From: Streptomyces sp. WMMC500
GTDB lineage: Bacteria; Actinomycetota; Actinomycetes; Streptomycetales; Streptomycetaceae
Assembly (NCBI RefSeq): GCF_027497195.1
Contig: NZ_CP114905.1
Span: 2,962,001 to 3,026,000, forward strand
Reading direction: 5' to 3'
DNA: 64,000 nucleotides
Below, one piece after another: positions 51,475-60,651 of this stretch (position 1 is the stretch's first letter; every line of letters starts with the position of its first letter). The position numbers were made by a program, and so were the translations under genes. The notes under the pieces were generated by a model. It saw only the letters and a list, made by a program, of their open reading frames with translations. It made no database searches and was not told where the DNA came from.

Positions 51475-52584
51475 ATGTCGATGATCCGTGACCTGCGAGC
51501 CGTCGTCCGTCCCGCCCGCAGGCGCCGGGGCCAGTCCGCCCACGGCTACGACCCCACCCGCGACCCGGCCGCCGGCAGCGCCGTCGTCGACTGCGCCGTC
51601 TACCGCGGCGGCCGGCGCGTCAGCGAGCGGCTCTCGCCCGCGCAGGCGATGCGCCGGGTGCGCGCCGGCGGCGGCTTCGCGTGGATCGGGCTGCACGAGC
51701 CGACGGAGCGCGAGTTCGCCGGCATCGCCGAGGAGTTCGGGCTGCACCCGCTGGCCGTCGAGGACGCGATCGACGCACACCAGCGGCCGAAGCTGGAGCC
51801 GTACGAGGACTCGCTGTTCACCGTCTTCAAGACCCTGCACTACGCCGAGCAGGCCGAACTCACCGCCTCCAGCGAGGTGGTGGAGACCGGCGAGGTGATG
51901 TGCTTCACCGGCGAGGACTTCATCATCACCGTCCGGCACGGCGGCCAGGGCTCGCTGCGGGCGCTGCGCGCCCGGCTGGAGCAGGACCAGGAGCTGCTGG
52001 CGACCGGCCCGTCCGCGGTGCTGCACGCCATCGCCGACCAGATCGTCGACAGTTACCTCGTCGTCGCCGACGCCGTCCAAGAGGACATCGACGAGGTCGA
52101 GATCGACGTCTTCTCGCCGGGCCGCGGCCGCAGCGGGCGCGGCAGCGACGCCGGGCGGGTGTACCAGCTCAAGCGCGAGGTGCTGGAGTTCAAGCGGGCC
52201 GTGGCCCCGCTGCTGCGGCCGATGCAGTTGCTGTCGGAGCGGCCGATGCGGTTCGTCGACCCGGAGATCCAGAAGTACTTCCGGGACGTCGCGGACCACG
52301 TGGCGCGCGTGCACGAGCAGGTCGTCAACTTCGACGAGCTGCTCAACTCCATCCTCCAGGCCAACCTGGCGCAGGCCACGGTGGCGCAGAACGAGGACAT
52401 GCGCAAGATCACGTCGTGGGCGGCGATCTTCGCGGTGCCGACGATGATCGCCGGGGTCTACGGCATGAACTTCGACCACATGCCGGAGACGCAGTGGGAG
52501 TACGGCTATCCCCTGGTGCTCACCGTGATCCTCGGCATCTGCCTGGCCATGCACCGCGGCTTCCGCCGCAACGGCTGGCTGTAG
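51475..52584 (+). CDS. corA: CorA-type magnesium/cobalt channel
   Basis: The 369-residue protein has the CorA layout: large cytoplasmic alpha/beta domain, long stalk helix (EILEFKRA-type region near 225-310), then two membrane helices with the signature YGMNFDHMPE between them near residue 325. It forms a pentameric Mg2+ channel. ATG 51475 follows GAAGGAG at seven bases. The leader upstream is long. It is monocistronic or paired with the next gene 39 bases on. Confidence 0.95.
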   Translation: MSMIRDLRAVVRPARRRRGQSAHGYDPTRDPAAGSAVVDCAVYRGGRRVSERLSPAQAMRRVRAGGGFAWIGLHEPTEREFAGIAEEFGLHPLAVEDAIDAHQRPKLEPYEDSLFTVFKTLHYAEQAELTASSEVVETGEVMCFTGEDFIITVRHGGQGSLRALRARLEQDQELLATGPSAVLHAIADQIVDSYLVVADAVQEDIDEVEIDVFSPGRGRSGRGSDAGRVYQLKREVLEFKRAVAPLLRPMQLLSERPMRFVDPEIQKYFRDVADHVARVHEQVVNFDELLNSILQANLAQATVAQNEDMRKITSWAAIFAVPTMIAGVYGMNFDHMPETQWEYGYPLVLTVILGICLAMHRGFRRNGWL

Positions 52585-52609
52585 GGGTACGGGCCCGGGG
52601 CCCGGCGGC

Positions 52610-52615
52610 TACGCT
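52610..52615 (+). promoter_or_regulatory. Possible leaderless -10 box (gene at 52624)
   Basis: TACGCT stands eight bases before ATG 52624, within the short gap after corA. Confidence 0.4.
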
Positions 52616-52623
52616 CGTGCCCC

Positions 52624-53145
52624 ATGGAGCCGATCGACGCCGCCCTCGCAGAAGAAGCCGCCAGGAAGTCCGGGCTCGTGTGGATCGAGGGCCCCGACGG
52701 CACCCAGCGCGCGCTGTGGCACGTCTGGCTCGACGGCGCCGTCGTCCTCGTCGGCGACGGGCCGGCCGAGCAGCCGCTCGACGGGCTGGGGCTGGCGGAC
52801 GGGGCGGCGGTGACCGTGCACGTGCGCAGCAAGGACAAGGGCGGGCGGCTGGTCGGGTGGCCGGCGCGGGTGGCCGAACTCGCGCCGGAGAGCGAGGCGT
52901 GGCGTGCGGCGGTGGCGGAGCTGAAGGGCAAGCGGCTCAACGCCGTGGACGCGGACCACGTCGCCGAGCGCTGGGCCCGGGAGAGCCGGGTGCTGCGGCT
53001 GACGCGGGACGGCGCGGCGGTCGCCGGGGACGCACTGCCGTCCGGTTCGCTGGCCGCCCCGCCGCCGGGGAGCCCGGCGACGACGCGGCGGCCGGCGCCG
53101 GCGGCGCTGCCGCGGCTGCTGTTCGGGCGGAAGCGGCGCGGCTGA
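52624..53145 (+). CDS. Hypothetical protein, possibly split-barrel (PPOX-like) fold
   Basis: The 173-residue protein has WIEGPDGTQRALWHVWLDGA near residue 19, then VVLVGDGPAEQPL and VTVHVRSKDKGGRLVGWPAR, a strand-rich pattern like flavin-binding split barrels, then a helix with LKGKRLNAVDADHVAERWAR. The tail is Pro/Ala/Arg-rich. I know relatives in Streptomyces of unknown function. No ribosome site is seen; TACGCT lies eight bases before the ATG. Confidence 0.75.
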   Translation: MEPIDAALAEEAARKSGLVWIEGPDGTQRALWHVWLDGAVVLVGDGPAEQPLDGLGLADGAAVTVHVRSKDKGGRLVGWPARVAELAPESEAWRAAVAELKGKRLNAVDADHVAERWARESRVLRLTRDGAAVAGDALPSGSLAAPPPGSPATTRRPAPAALPRLLFGRKRRG

Positions 53146-53151
53146 GGGCCG

Positions 53152-53940
53152 TCAGCTCGCCGAGATCTGCTTCCCGTAGTCCACGACGTCCTCCTTGCGC
53201 GGGGCGTTGACCTCGAACTCCTCGTCCCAGTCCAGGAGTCGCAGCTCGCCCGCGTCCCCCGCGCGCTCCAGCAGCAGCGGGTACGGGCGCCCCTCCAGGG
53301 CCACCTCCAGCGCCCCGCCCGCGCCGTCGTCGGCCGTCACCCGGATCGTGGGGAAGCCGTCGACCTCGCCGTTGTCCTCCGCCGCCAGCTCGCCGTCGAG
53401 CTTCAGCAGCCCGTCGAGCAGCACCTTCATCTCCGTGAAGCCGCTGAGCTGCTTGTACGCGGTGTCCTCCGGCGGCACCTTCACGTACTTGCCGTCGAGC
53501 TTCCGCGCCGCCGCCACGTCGGACTCCGAGGGCTCGCCGGCGCCGCCCTTGCCGTCTTTGCCGCCGTTGCCGCCCTTGCCGTCCGCGCCGTCTTCGCCCT
53601 CGTCCTGGTGCAGCCAGAACTCGTCCCCGGCCTTCAGGAAGAGGTCGTCCTCGGCGCGCAGCAGCGAGAACGTCATGCCGCCCGTGGAGACTTCGCCGAC
53701 GCCGCCGGCCGACGACAGCCGCATGTCGAGCTTGACCGGCTGGCCGTTGCTCACCAGCGTCCCCGCCAGCCGCACGGAACCCGCGCCCGCCGCCGCCTTC
53801 TCCGCCTTGGCTCTGATGCTCTCGGGAGAGAGCTTCCCGACCCCGTTCTCACCCGCCTGCGGACCGTCCTCGCCGCAGCCCGCGAGAACGGTGGCGCAGA
53901 CAGCGAACAGCACCATCCGGAAGGCCGATCTCCTCATCAC
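53152..53940 (-). CDS. LppX/LprG-like lipoprotein
   Basis: The 262-residue protein has a signal peptide ending in the lipobox LAGC. The mature part follows the LolA/LppX pattern (AGSVRLAGTLVSNGQPVKLD, then FLKAGDEFWLHQ), interrupted by a Gly/Lys/Asp run (GKGGNGGKDGKGG) near residue 130. It is similar in plan to the lipoprotein at 21897. Such proteins carry lipids or glycolipids across the envelope in mycobacteria. GTG 53940 has TACGCT seven bases upstream and no ribosome site. Confidence 0.88.
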   Translation of the reverse strand: MMRRSAFRMVLFAVCATVLAGCGEDGPQAGENGVGKLSPESIRAKAEKAAAGAGSVRLAGTLVSNGQPVKLDMRLSSAGGVGEVSTGGMTFSLLRAEDDLFLKAGDEFWLHQDEGEDGADGKGGNGGKDGKGGAGEPSESDVAAARKLDGKYVKVPPEDTAYKQLSGFTEMKVLLDGLLKLDGELAAEDNGEVDGFPTIRVTADDGAGGALEVALEGRPYPLLLERAGDAGELRLLDWDEEFEVNAPRKEDVVDYGKQISAS

Positions 53941-53947
53941 GTGCGGC

Positions 53948-53953
53948 AGCGTA
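53948..53953 (-). promoter_or_regulatory. Possible leaderless -10 box (lipoprotein at 53940)
   Basis: TACGCT stands seven bases before GTG 53940. Confidence 0.45.
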
Positions 53954-53999
53954 CCGGGCGCCCGGAGACCTGGCTTTCCCCGCCCGTGGCACTCGGCCG

Positions 54000-54005
54000 T
54001 ACGCT
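54000..54005 (+). promoter_or_regulatory. Possible leaderless -10 box (Mrp gene)
   Basis: TACGCT stands six bases before ATG 54012, only 46 bases from the matching box of the divergent lipoprotein gene. Confidence 0.45.
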
Positions 54006-54011
54006 GGTGCC

Positions 54012-55148
54012 ATGGCTGTCACAGAAGAGGCGGTGCGCGCCGCGCTCGCGACGGTGAACGACCCGGAGATCCACCGGCCGATCACCGACCTCGGCATGGT
54101 CAAGTCGGTCGACATCGGGACAGACGGCTCGGTGGCCGTCGCGGTCTTCCTGACCATCGCCGGCTGTCCGATGCGGGACACGATCACCTCGCGGGTCACG
54201 GACGCGGTCCAGAAGGTCGCGGGTGTGACGTCCGTCACCGTCGAGTTGGACGTGATGAGCGACGAGCAGCGCAAGGCGCTCGCCGCGTCCCTGCGCAACG
54301 GCAAGGCGGAGCGCGAGATCCCCTTCGCCCAGCCCGGCTCGCTGACCCGGGTGTACGCGGTGGCGTCCGGCAAGGGCGGCGTCGGCAAGTCGTCCGTGAC
54401 GGTCAACCTGGCGGCGGCGATGGCGGCGGACGGGCTGAAGGTCGGGGTCGTCGACGCCGACATCTACGGCCACTCCGTCCCGCGCATGCTCGGCACGGAC
54501 GCCGAGCCCACGCAGGTCGAGGACATGATCATGCCCCCGACGGCGCACGACGTGAAGGTCATCTCCATCGGGATGTTCACGCCGGGCAACACGCCGGTCG
54601 TCTGGCGCGGCCCGATGCTGCACCGCGCGCTGCAGCAGTTCCTCGCGGACGTCTTCTGGGGCGACCTCGACGTGCTCCTCCTCGACCTGCCCCCGGGCAC
54701 GGGCGACATCGCGATCTCCGTCGCGCAGTTGGTCCCGAACGCCGAGATCCTCGTCGTCACCACGCCGCAGCAGGCCGCGGCCGAGGTCGCCGAGCGGGCG
54801 GGCGCGATCGCCGTGCAGACGCACCAGAAGATCGTCGGCGTGGTGGAGAACATGTCGGGCCTGCCCTGCCCGCACTGCGGCGAGATGGTCGACGTCTTCG
54901 GCACCGGCGGCGGCAAGCAGGTCGCCGAGGGGCTGACGCGCACGACCGGCGCGCAGGTGCCGGTGCTCGGCGCGATCCCGATCGACGTGACGCTGCGGGC
55001 CGGCGGCGACGAGGGCAAGCCCGTCGTCCTCGCCGACCCGGACTCCCCCGCGGGCGCGACGCTGCGCGCCATAGCGGCACAGCTCGGCGGCCGGCCGCGC
55101 GGGCTCGCGGGGATGTCGCTGGGCGTCACGCCGCGCAACAAGTTCTGA
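54012..55148 (+). CDS. Mrp/NBP35-type iron-sulfur carrier ATPase
   Basis: The 378-residue protein has an N-terminal MIP18-like domain (VNDPEIHRPITDLGMVKS, with IAGCPMRD), a deviant Walker A SGKGGVGKSSVT near residue 119, and DVVDADIYG-type and LLLDLPPGTGD motifs, with the CPHC cluster-binding pair near 283. It carries or inserts Fe-S clusters. The ATG has no ribosome site; the transcript is probably leaderless. A 24-bp palindrome follows. Confidence 0.95.
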   Translation: MAVTEEAVRAALATVNDPEIHRPITDLGMVKSVDIGTDGSVAVAVFLTIAGCPMRDTITSRVTDAVQKVAGVTSVTVELDVMSDEQRKALAASLRNGKAEREIPFAQPGSLTRVYAVASGKGGVGKSSVTVNLAAAMAADGLKVGVVDADIYGHSVPRMLGTDAEPTQVEDMIMPPTAHDVKVISIGMFTPGNTPVVWRGPMLHRALQQFLADVFWGDLDVLLLDLPPGTGDIAISVAQLVPNAEILVVTTPQQAAAEVAERAGAIAVQTHQKIVGVVENMSGLPCPHCGEMVDVFGTGGGKQVAEGLTRTTGAQVPVLGAIPIDVTLRAGGDEGKPVVLADPDSPAGATLRAIAAQLGGRPRGLAGMSLGVTPRNKF

Positions 55149-55174
55149 GCCGTACGCCCCGGGCGGCCGACCGC

Positions 55175-55198
55175 GGCCGGGGGCGTACGCCCCCGGCC
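55175..55198. terminator. 24-base perfect palindrome, bidirectional terminator
   Basis: GGCCGGGGGCGT is followed by its exact complement ACGCCCCCGGCC between converging stops. Confidence 0.75.
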
Positions 55199-55257
55199 CT
55201 CGGGAGCACGGGGGGCGCGGCTCGTACGCGATCCGCGCCCCGGACCGCCGCGCGAGG

Positions 55258-55902
55258 CTACCCGCGGCGGTCTTCGTACGCCGTGATGTCCTTGATCACC
55301 GAGAACGCGAGCCCGTACGCGCTCATGCCGCGGCCGTACGCGCCCAGGTGCACCTGGTTCTGCGTCGTCCCCGCCAGCACCCAGCCGAACTCCGACTCGC
55401 GGTAGTGGAACTGCGTCGCCTCGCCGTCGACCGGCAGCGAGAGCGCCGACCAGCCGGACCCCTCCAGGTCGTCGGCCAGCTCCCAGGCCACCGACGTCTG
55501 CTGGTCCAGCCACTCCTCGCGCATCTGGCGCTCCATCTGCGTCGGCCAGGTGCACGACAGCAGCCCGGAGCCCGCCAGCCAGGCCGCGGACGACACGGAC
55601 GTCGCCTCCAGCACCCCGCTGCCGTCCGCGCTGCGCCGCACGGGGCGGCTCGCGACGGTCACGACCACCGCGAAGCGGTGCTCGCGCATGCCGGCCTCGG
55701 CGAGGTACGAGGGCATGTCCCCGTGGCCCACCGTGCCGTGCTCCACGCCGCCGTCGCCCCCGGTGGACTGCAGCCAGCGCGGTCCCGCGAACGCGTCGTC
55801 CAGCCCGTACCAGGGGAAGGACGCCCGCAGAAAGCTGTCCACCAGGCGTGGCTCGGACTCCTGAACCGTCCCCCCGGGCTCCGCCTCGCTCGTCATCTCC
55901 AT
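55258..55902 (-). CDS. Conserved-looking hypothetical protein
   Basis: The 214-residue soluble protein starts MEMTSEAEPGGTVQESEP. Notable stretches are SFLRASFPWYGLDDAFAGPR, REHRFAVVVTVASRPVRRS and FHYRESEFGWVLAGTTQNQV. It has no signal peptide, metal motif or repeat, and I recognise no family; the place between Mrp and TatB is seen in other Streptomyces. ATG 55902 has GAGGAGG ten bases upstream. Confidence 0.75.
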   Translation of the reverse strand: MEMTSEAEPGGTVQESEPRLVDSFLRASFPWYGLDDAFAGPRWLQSTGGDGGVEHGTVGHGDMPSYLAEAGMREHRFAVVVTVASRPVRRSADGSGVLEATSVSSAAWLAGSGLLSCTWPTQMERQMREEWLDQQTSVAWELADDLEGSGWSALSLPVDGEATQFHYRESEFGWVLAGTTQNQVHLGAYGRGMSAYGLAFSVIKDITAYEDRRG

Positions 55903-56066
55903 CAGCGTGGTGCCTCCTCGTGGCCTGGACCTGTCATTCGGCGGTCGCCCCCCGCCGGGGCGCACGCCCCGCCTGGCACACCGCATGCCGGGCGCTCACC
56001 CAGACACACGGGAGGATATCCACCTGCATACGCTAGGACAGGCAGGTGGTCTGATATGTGAGCCGA

Positions 56067-56540
56067 TCAGGTGGCGTCCGCGTCGTACGGCGGGCGCTCG
56101 GCCGTGGTCGTACCCTTCGCCTCACCTGCGGCGTCGCTCCGGCCGTCCGGGCCGCTGCCGCCGTCCTTCGTCAGGCTCAGCGGTTTCTTCCCCGCGCCGT
56201 CGTCGTCCATGTCCCCCACGGTGCGCGCCGCCTCGCCGACCTCGGCGACCTCCTTCTTGAGGTCGAAGCCGTTGCGGATCTCCTTCAGACCCAGGTCGTC
56301 GTTGTCGAGGAGGTGCTTCTTGGCGAAGTTCTTCGGGTTCAGGTCCTCGAACTCGAAGTCCTTGAACTCCGGGCCCAGCTCCTTGCGGATGTCCTCCTTG
56401 GCGCTGTCGGAGAACTCCCGGACCTTGCGGATGAACCGCGTCGCGTCCTGGATGACCTTGGGCAGTTTGTCGGGGCCGAAGACGATCGTGGCCAGGATGA
56501 TGAGAGCGATCAGCTCGAGGGGTCCTATGTCGAAGAACAC
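56067..56540 (-). CDS. tatB: Twin-arginine translocase subunit TatB
   Basis: The 157-residue protein has the TatB N-terminal helix and hinge (FFDIGPLELIALIILATIVF, then GPDKLPKVIQ), an amphipathic helix, and a charged disordered tail. TatB with TatC receives folded twin-arginine substrates at the membrane. GTG 56540 follows AAGGAG at six bases. It is downstream of htrA on the same strand, as part of the conserved sigE-htrA-tatB order. Confidence 0.95.
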   Translation of the reverse strand: MFFDIGPLELIALIILATIVFGPDKLPKVIQDATRFIRKVREFSDSAKEDIRKELGPEFKDFEFEDLNPKNFAKKHLLDNDDLGLKEIRNGFDLKKEVAEVGEAARTVGDMDDDGAGKKPLSLTKDGGSGPDGRSDAAGEAKGTTTAERPPYDADAT

Positions 56541-56695
56541 CTGGCACTCCTTGCTGTCCTGTCGTCGGCCCGCTGCCGGCAGGTCCGGGCGACTCTCACG
56601 GTACCTGGCGACCCCGCTTCCCCGGGAGTACCGCATCGGCCGCGGTGGACTGGTCCAGCGCGGCCGATGCGGGTGTTTGGCGTGGTTTGCCGGGG

Positions 56696-59689
56696 TCAGT
56701 CGGTGGACTCGCCCTCGCCGAGAGTGACGTCCACGGTCAGCTCCTCGCCGTCGCGCTCGATCGTCAGCGTCAGCTCGTCCTGGGGGCTGCGGCTGCGGAT
56801 CTTGACGATCAACTCCTCGCCGTTGTGCACCGCTTCGCCGTCGACCCCGGTGATGACGTCCCCCGGCTCGATGCCCGCGGTGTCGGCGGGGCCGCCCGGG
56901 GTGACCGGCTCGGTGCCGCCCTCCTCCGCGGAGGTGCCGACCTGGGCGCCGTCGCCCGTGTACTGCATGTTGAGCGTCACGCCGATGACGGGGTGCGTGG
57001 CCTTCCCGGTGTTGATCAGCTCCTCGGCGACTTCCGCGCCCTTGTTGACCGGGATGGCGAAGCCCAGGCCGATGCTGCCGCCCTGCTCGGTCTGGGGCTC
57101 GCCGCTGCCGTTGTCGGCGCCCCGGATGGCGCTGTTGATGCCGATCACGCGCCCCTCGGAGTCGAGGAGCGGGCCGCCGGAGTTGCCGGGGTTGATCGGG
57201 GCGTCGGTCTGCAGGGCGTTGACGTAACTGACGTCGCTGCCGTCGCCCTGCTCGCCGCCGGCGGTGATCGGGCGCTCCTTGGCGCTGATGATCCCGGAGG
57301 TGACGGTGTTGGGCAGGTCGTACGGCGCGCCGATGGCGACGACGGGGTCGCCGACGGCGACGGAGCCCGAGTTGCCGAGCGGCAGCGGCTTCAGCCCGGA
57401 AACACCCTCGACGCGGACGACGGCGAGGTCGTAGCCGGCGTCGCCGCCGACGACCTCCGCGGACTTGGACTCGCCGCCGCTGAACGTCACCGTTATGTCG
57501 CCGCCGTCCTCGGCGGGCTGCACGACGTGGTTGTTGGTCAGGATGTGCCCGCGCTTGTCGAGGACGAAGCCGGTGCCGGTGGACTGCTCGGCGACGCCGC
57601 TGACGCGCAGCGTCACGACCCCGGGCAGCGCGGACCGGGCGATCCCGGCGACGCTGCCGGGCGGCCGCTTGCCGCCGTCGTCGGTCGCGGAGGACTGGTC
57701 CAACTCGACCTGGCCCGGGGTGCCGTTGCGCTCGATGTAGCTGCCGATGGCACCGCCGATGCCACCGGCGACGAGCGCGATGACCAGCGCCCCGACGAGG
57801 GTGGCCACGCGCCCCTTGCGCCGCTCCGGAGCGTGCGCCGCGTGCGCGGGCGCCCAGGGGTCGTACCGCTGCCACTGGCCCCCCGCGGGGGCGCCCTGCG
57901 GGTGGGTGTAGGGCGCGGTCGCACCGGTCGCACCCGGGGTGCCGGGCCCGCCGGGCCCGGGGTGGGGGGCGCCGGGGCCGGGCATGCCGTGTGCCGTGGG
58001 CGGCGGCGCGCCCGGAGGCCGCCCGGAGCCCGCGTGCCCGGGTCCGCCCGGCGCGGGTACGCCGCCCGGCGGCGGCGCGCCGTGCGGCGGGGTCTGGGCG
58101 CCGTGCCCGTACGGCGCGGGGGGACCTGCCTGCGGCCCGGGGGCGCCGGGGTGGCCGGGCTGGGGACCGGGGTAGCGGGGGTCGCCGGGCGCCGGCTGGC
58201 GCGGTACGTCGCTCTCGGCACCCCCGGTCGCCGCGGCGGCGGGCGCCCCGGGCGCGTCGGCCACGGGCCCCCGCGGGCCCGGGAGATCCCCGGCGGGCCG
58301 GGGGTCGGAGTCGGAGATGACGGCGAGCTGCGTGGTGTCGTCGTCCTCGACGGGGGGACCGGCCACGCCCCGGTCGCCGCCCACGCCGCCGGGGCCCGCC
58401 GGGGCGTCGGCCGGGTGGCCGGCCGGCTCGCCGTGGGCCCGGTGCGGATGCGCCGGCTCCGCGGCATCCCGCGCGTCCTGCCCGGGCACCTCGCCGAAGC
58501 CGCCGGAAGCGCCCGGAAGCCCCGGAGCGCCGGCGTCCGGCCCCGAGCCGCTCGCCCGCGTGTCGGCGGGCGCCGCCGCGGGCTTCTCCGGGCCGTAGGC
58601 GGCCCCGCTCTCGGCCGTCCCGGGCTCGGGCGTCCGCGCGGGCTCCGCGGCGTTCTGCGGGCCGTCTGAGGCCGCCGCGGGCGTCCCGGCGCCGGCCCGC
58701 TCGTCGTGCGGCGGCAGGGCTGCCCGGCCGGCGCGTGCGCCGGCGACGGCGGACAACGCGGGGGGTATGCCCCTGCCGCCCGTCGCCTCGCCGGACCCGG
58801 CCTCCTCCGCGGCCCCCGGGTACGGCCGCACGCCGACCTCCCAGGGCCGCTCGTCCGCACCCCCGGCGCCCGCCGGCACGGCGCCCGTGCCCGGGCCCGC
58901 GTCCGCCGCGGGAGCGTCCTGGTCCTGCGCCGCGGCGGCCCCGGTGCCGGGGAAACCCGCCGCCGGGCTCTGCGCGTCTCCGGTCCCGGGGCGCGTCGGA
59001 AGCGCCACCGTTTCCGTGCTCGATCCACCGTCTGCCGCGGCAGACGCACCCTCGTCCGCCGCCGGGACGGGCGTCTCACCGGTGCTGGGGCGCGTCGGGA
59101 GCGTCCCGCCGTCCGCCTCCGTGCCCTGCCCGCCGGCCTCCGGGGCCGGCGCCACGGGAAGGTCCGCGGCCACGGGCGAGGCGGCGAACGGGTCAGCGTC
59201 CTGCCCTTGCCCGGCCCGGTCGCCGGCGTCCGGCGATCCGGCCTGTGCACCCTCCGCGGACGCGGCGGCGGCCGGCGTCGCGCCCGGCGCGTCCGCGGCA
59301 CCTGCCCGCTCCGTTCCGGGTACGGCGTCCGCCGGGCCGGCCGGCATGCCGGTCTCCAGGGTCGGCGCGGCGGGCTGCCCGTCCGGCTCGGCCGCGTCCC
59401 GCTGCCCCGCCGGGGGTACCGCGCCGCCCGCGGATGCCTCGGCCGACGCCCGGCTCCGGTCCCTGTGGTAATCGTCCTCCCCGTCGCGCCACTCGCGCAG
59501 CGCCTCCCGGACCCGGCGCAACTGGTCCACCTCCGGGTCGTACCCCGGGGGCGGGCCCGCGTCAGCCGGCGTGTCCGCCGGTGGCGCGGAGGTGTCGGAG
59601 TCGGTGGGCGGTCCGGCGGTGTCCGACTCGGCCTCGCGCGGAGGCTCGCCGGGCTCCTGCCTCCACCAACTCGGCTTCCCCTGGTCCAT
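56696..59689 (-). CDS. HtrA-like serine protease with very long disordered N-terminus
   Basis: The 997-residue protein has about 625 residues of Pro/Ala/Gly/Glu-rich cytoplasmic sequence, a membrane helix near 627-650 (LVGALVIALVAGGIGGAIGS), a trypsin-like domain with His in LTNNHVV, Asp in YDLAVVRV and Ser in NPGNSGGPL, and a C-terminal PDZ domain (IEPGDVITGVDGEAVHNGEE). HtrA cleaves misfolded envelope proteins. ATG 59689 follows GGGGAG closely. It sits downstream of the SigE/anti-sigma pair, a known SigE-stress arrangement. The N-terminal tail is unusually long. Confidence 0.95.
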   Translation of the reverse strand: MDQGKPSWWRQEPGEPPREAESDTAGPPTDSDTSAPPADTPADAGPPPGYDPEVDQLRRVREALREWRDGEDDYHRDRSRASAEASAGGAVPPAGQRDAAEPDGQPAAPTLETGMPAGPADAVPGTERAGAADAPGATPAAAASAEGAQAGSPDAGDRAGQGQDADPFAASPVAADLPVAPAPEAGGQGTEADGGTLPTRPSTGETPVPAADEGASAAADGGSSTETVALPTRPGTGDAQSPAAGFPGTGAAAAQDQDAPAADAGPGTGAVPAGAGGADERPWEVGVRPYPGAAEEAGSGEATGGRGIPPALSAVAGARAGRAALPPHDERAGAGTPAAASDGPQNAAEPARTPEPGTAESGAAYGPEKPAAAPADTRASGSGPDAGAPGLPGASGGFGEVPGQDARDAAEPAHPHRAHGEPAGHPADAPAGPGGVGGDRGVAGPPVEDDDTTQLAVISDSDPRPAGDLPGPRGPVADAPGAPAAAATGGAESDVPRQPAPGDPRYPGPQPGHPGAPGPQAGPPAPYGHGAQTPPHGAPPPGGVPAPGGPGHAGSGRPPGAPPPTAHGMPGPGAPHPGPGGPGTPGATGATAPYTHPQGAPAGGQWQRYDPWAPAHAAHAPERRKGRVATLVGALVIALVAGGIGGAIGSYIERNGTPGQVELDQSSATDDGGKRPPGSVAGIARSALPGVVTLRVSGVAEQSTGTGFVLDKRGHILTNNHVVQPAEDGGDITVTFSGGESKSAEVVGGDAGYDLAVVRVEGVSGLKPLPLGNSGSVAVGDPVVAIGAPYDLPNTVTSGIISAKERPITAGGEQGDGSDVSYVNALQTDAPINPGNSGGPLLDSEGRVIGINSAIRGADNGSGEPQTEQGGSIGLGFAIPVNKGAEVAEELINTGKATHPVIGVTLNMQYTGDGAQVGTSAEEGGTEPVTPGGPADTAGIEPGDVITGVDGEAVHNGEELIVKIRSRSPQDELTLTIERDGEELTVDVTLGEGESTD

Positions 59690-59815
59690 TTTCTCCCCAC
59701 ACGTTCCGCATGCGACTGGGCGCGGACCGTCGCGGCCCGCAGTTGTTGCTCACCCGCCGGGCAGGCCCTAGCGATTCAATCAGGTGCATGCGGTCCGGCG
59801 CATCGCCCGGGAGCC

Positions 59816-59843
59816 GACGCCTCGCCGGCACCGGCGAGGCGTC
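59816..59843 (-). terminator. Terminator after the anti-sigma gene
   Basis: A 13-bp perfect stem (GACGCCTCGCCGG with CCGGCGAGGCGTC) and two-base spacer, 10 bases after the stop. htrA therefore likely has its own promoter. Confidence 0.8.
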
Positions 59844-59853
59844 ACCGTGAGCG

Positions 59854-60651
59854 TCACTGCGGCGACGGGGTGTTCATCCCGCTCAGCGCGGTCTTCGGCG
59901 CGGGCGTCGCCGACTTGGTGACCGCGAAGACCGACAGCAGCGGAGGCTGCGGCGTCGCGGTCGTGGCCGCCGTCGCGGAGGCGGCCATCTGCAACGGCCC
60001 GCTCTGCGTCGTGTACGGCTGGACCGGCCCGGCGTCCTGCGCGCCGCCGGAGGTGGAGAGCTGGGGGTCGTACGAGTAGCGCGCGGGCACGCCGCGGTCG
60101 CCGGGGGTGACGGCCGGGGATCCTGCGGGGTCGATGGCCGACTCGATGGGCAGCGCGCCGCCGAGGGCGAGGGCCGCGAAGGAGACCGCGCCGGCTGCGG
60201 CGAACGCGAAGCGCCGCCCGCGGGCGGCGGCGGGCCGCTCGACCTCGTGGATCGGGAACCCGGGGCCGCCGTCGAGCACGGCGCCGTCGAGGACACCGCC
60301 GCCGAAGCCGCCGGCCCGGGGGGCGCGCACGCCGCCGGCCCTGCCGCCCGTACGCGCGGCACCGCCGGCCCCGCCCGCGAAGGGCGACCGGCGGGCGGGG
60401 TCGTCGAGGTCGACGCCCGGCAGGTTCTCCAGCCGGGCCAGCAGGCCGTCCGAGGGCGGCGGCGGGGCGGCGGCGGAGAACACGCTCTTCAGCCGGCGCT
60501 GCTCGTCGGCCTCGGCCTTGCACCGCGGACACGTCGCCAGATGGGCCAGCACGCGGTCCCGCGCGTCGTGGGGCAGTTCCCCGTCGACCAGCGCCGCCAG
60601 CGCTTCGCCCAGGTGCTGCTCGGCGGGCGACAGCCCGCCCACGCTGCTCAC
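59854..60651 (-). CDS. Zinc-finger anti-sigma factor for SigE
   Basis: The 265-residue protein begins with a zf-HC2 anti-sigma domain ([20 protein letters not shown], then CPRCKAE, the HxxxCxxC zinc site) at about 20-55, a Gly/Ala-rich linker, one membrane-type helix near 160-180 ([20 protein letters not shown]) and a short outer tail rich in Ser/Thr/Pro. It should hold SigE inactive at the membrane until envelope stress. The GTG overlaps the sigE TGA (GTGA), so production is coupled. Confidence 0.92.
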   Translation of the reverse strand: MSSVGGLSPAEQHLGEALAALVDGELPHDARDRVLAHLATCPRCKAEADEQRRLKSVFSAAAPPPPSDGLLARLENLPGVDLDDPARRSPFAGGAGGAARTGGRAGGVRAPRAGGFGGGVLDGAVLDGGPGFPIHEVERPAAARGRRFAFAAAGAVSFAALALGGALPIESAIDPAGSPAVTPGDRGVPARYSYDPQLSTSGGAQDAGPVQPYTTQSGPLQMAASATAATTATPQPPLLSVFAVTKSATPAPKTALSGMNTPSPQ

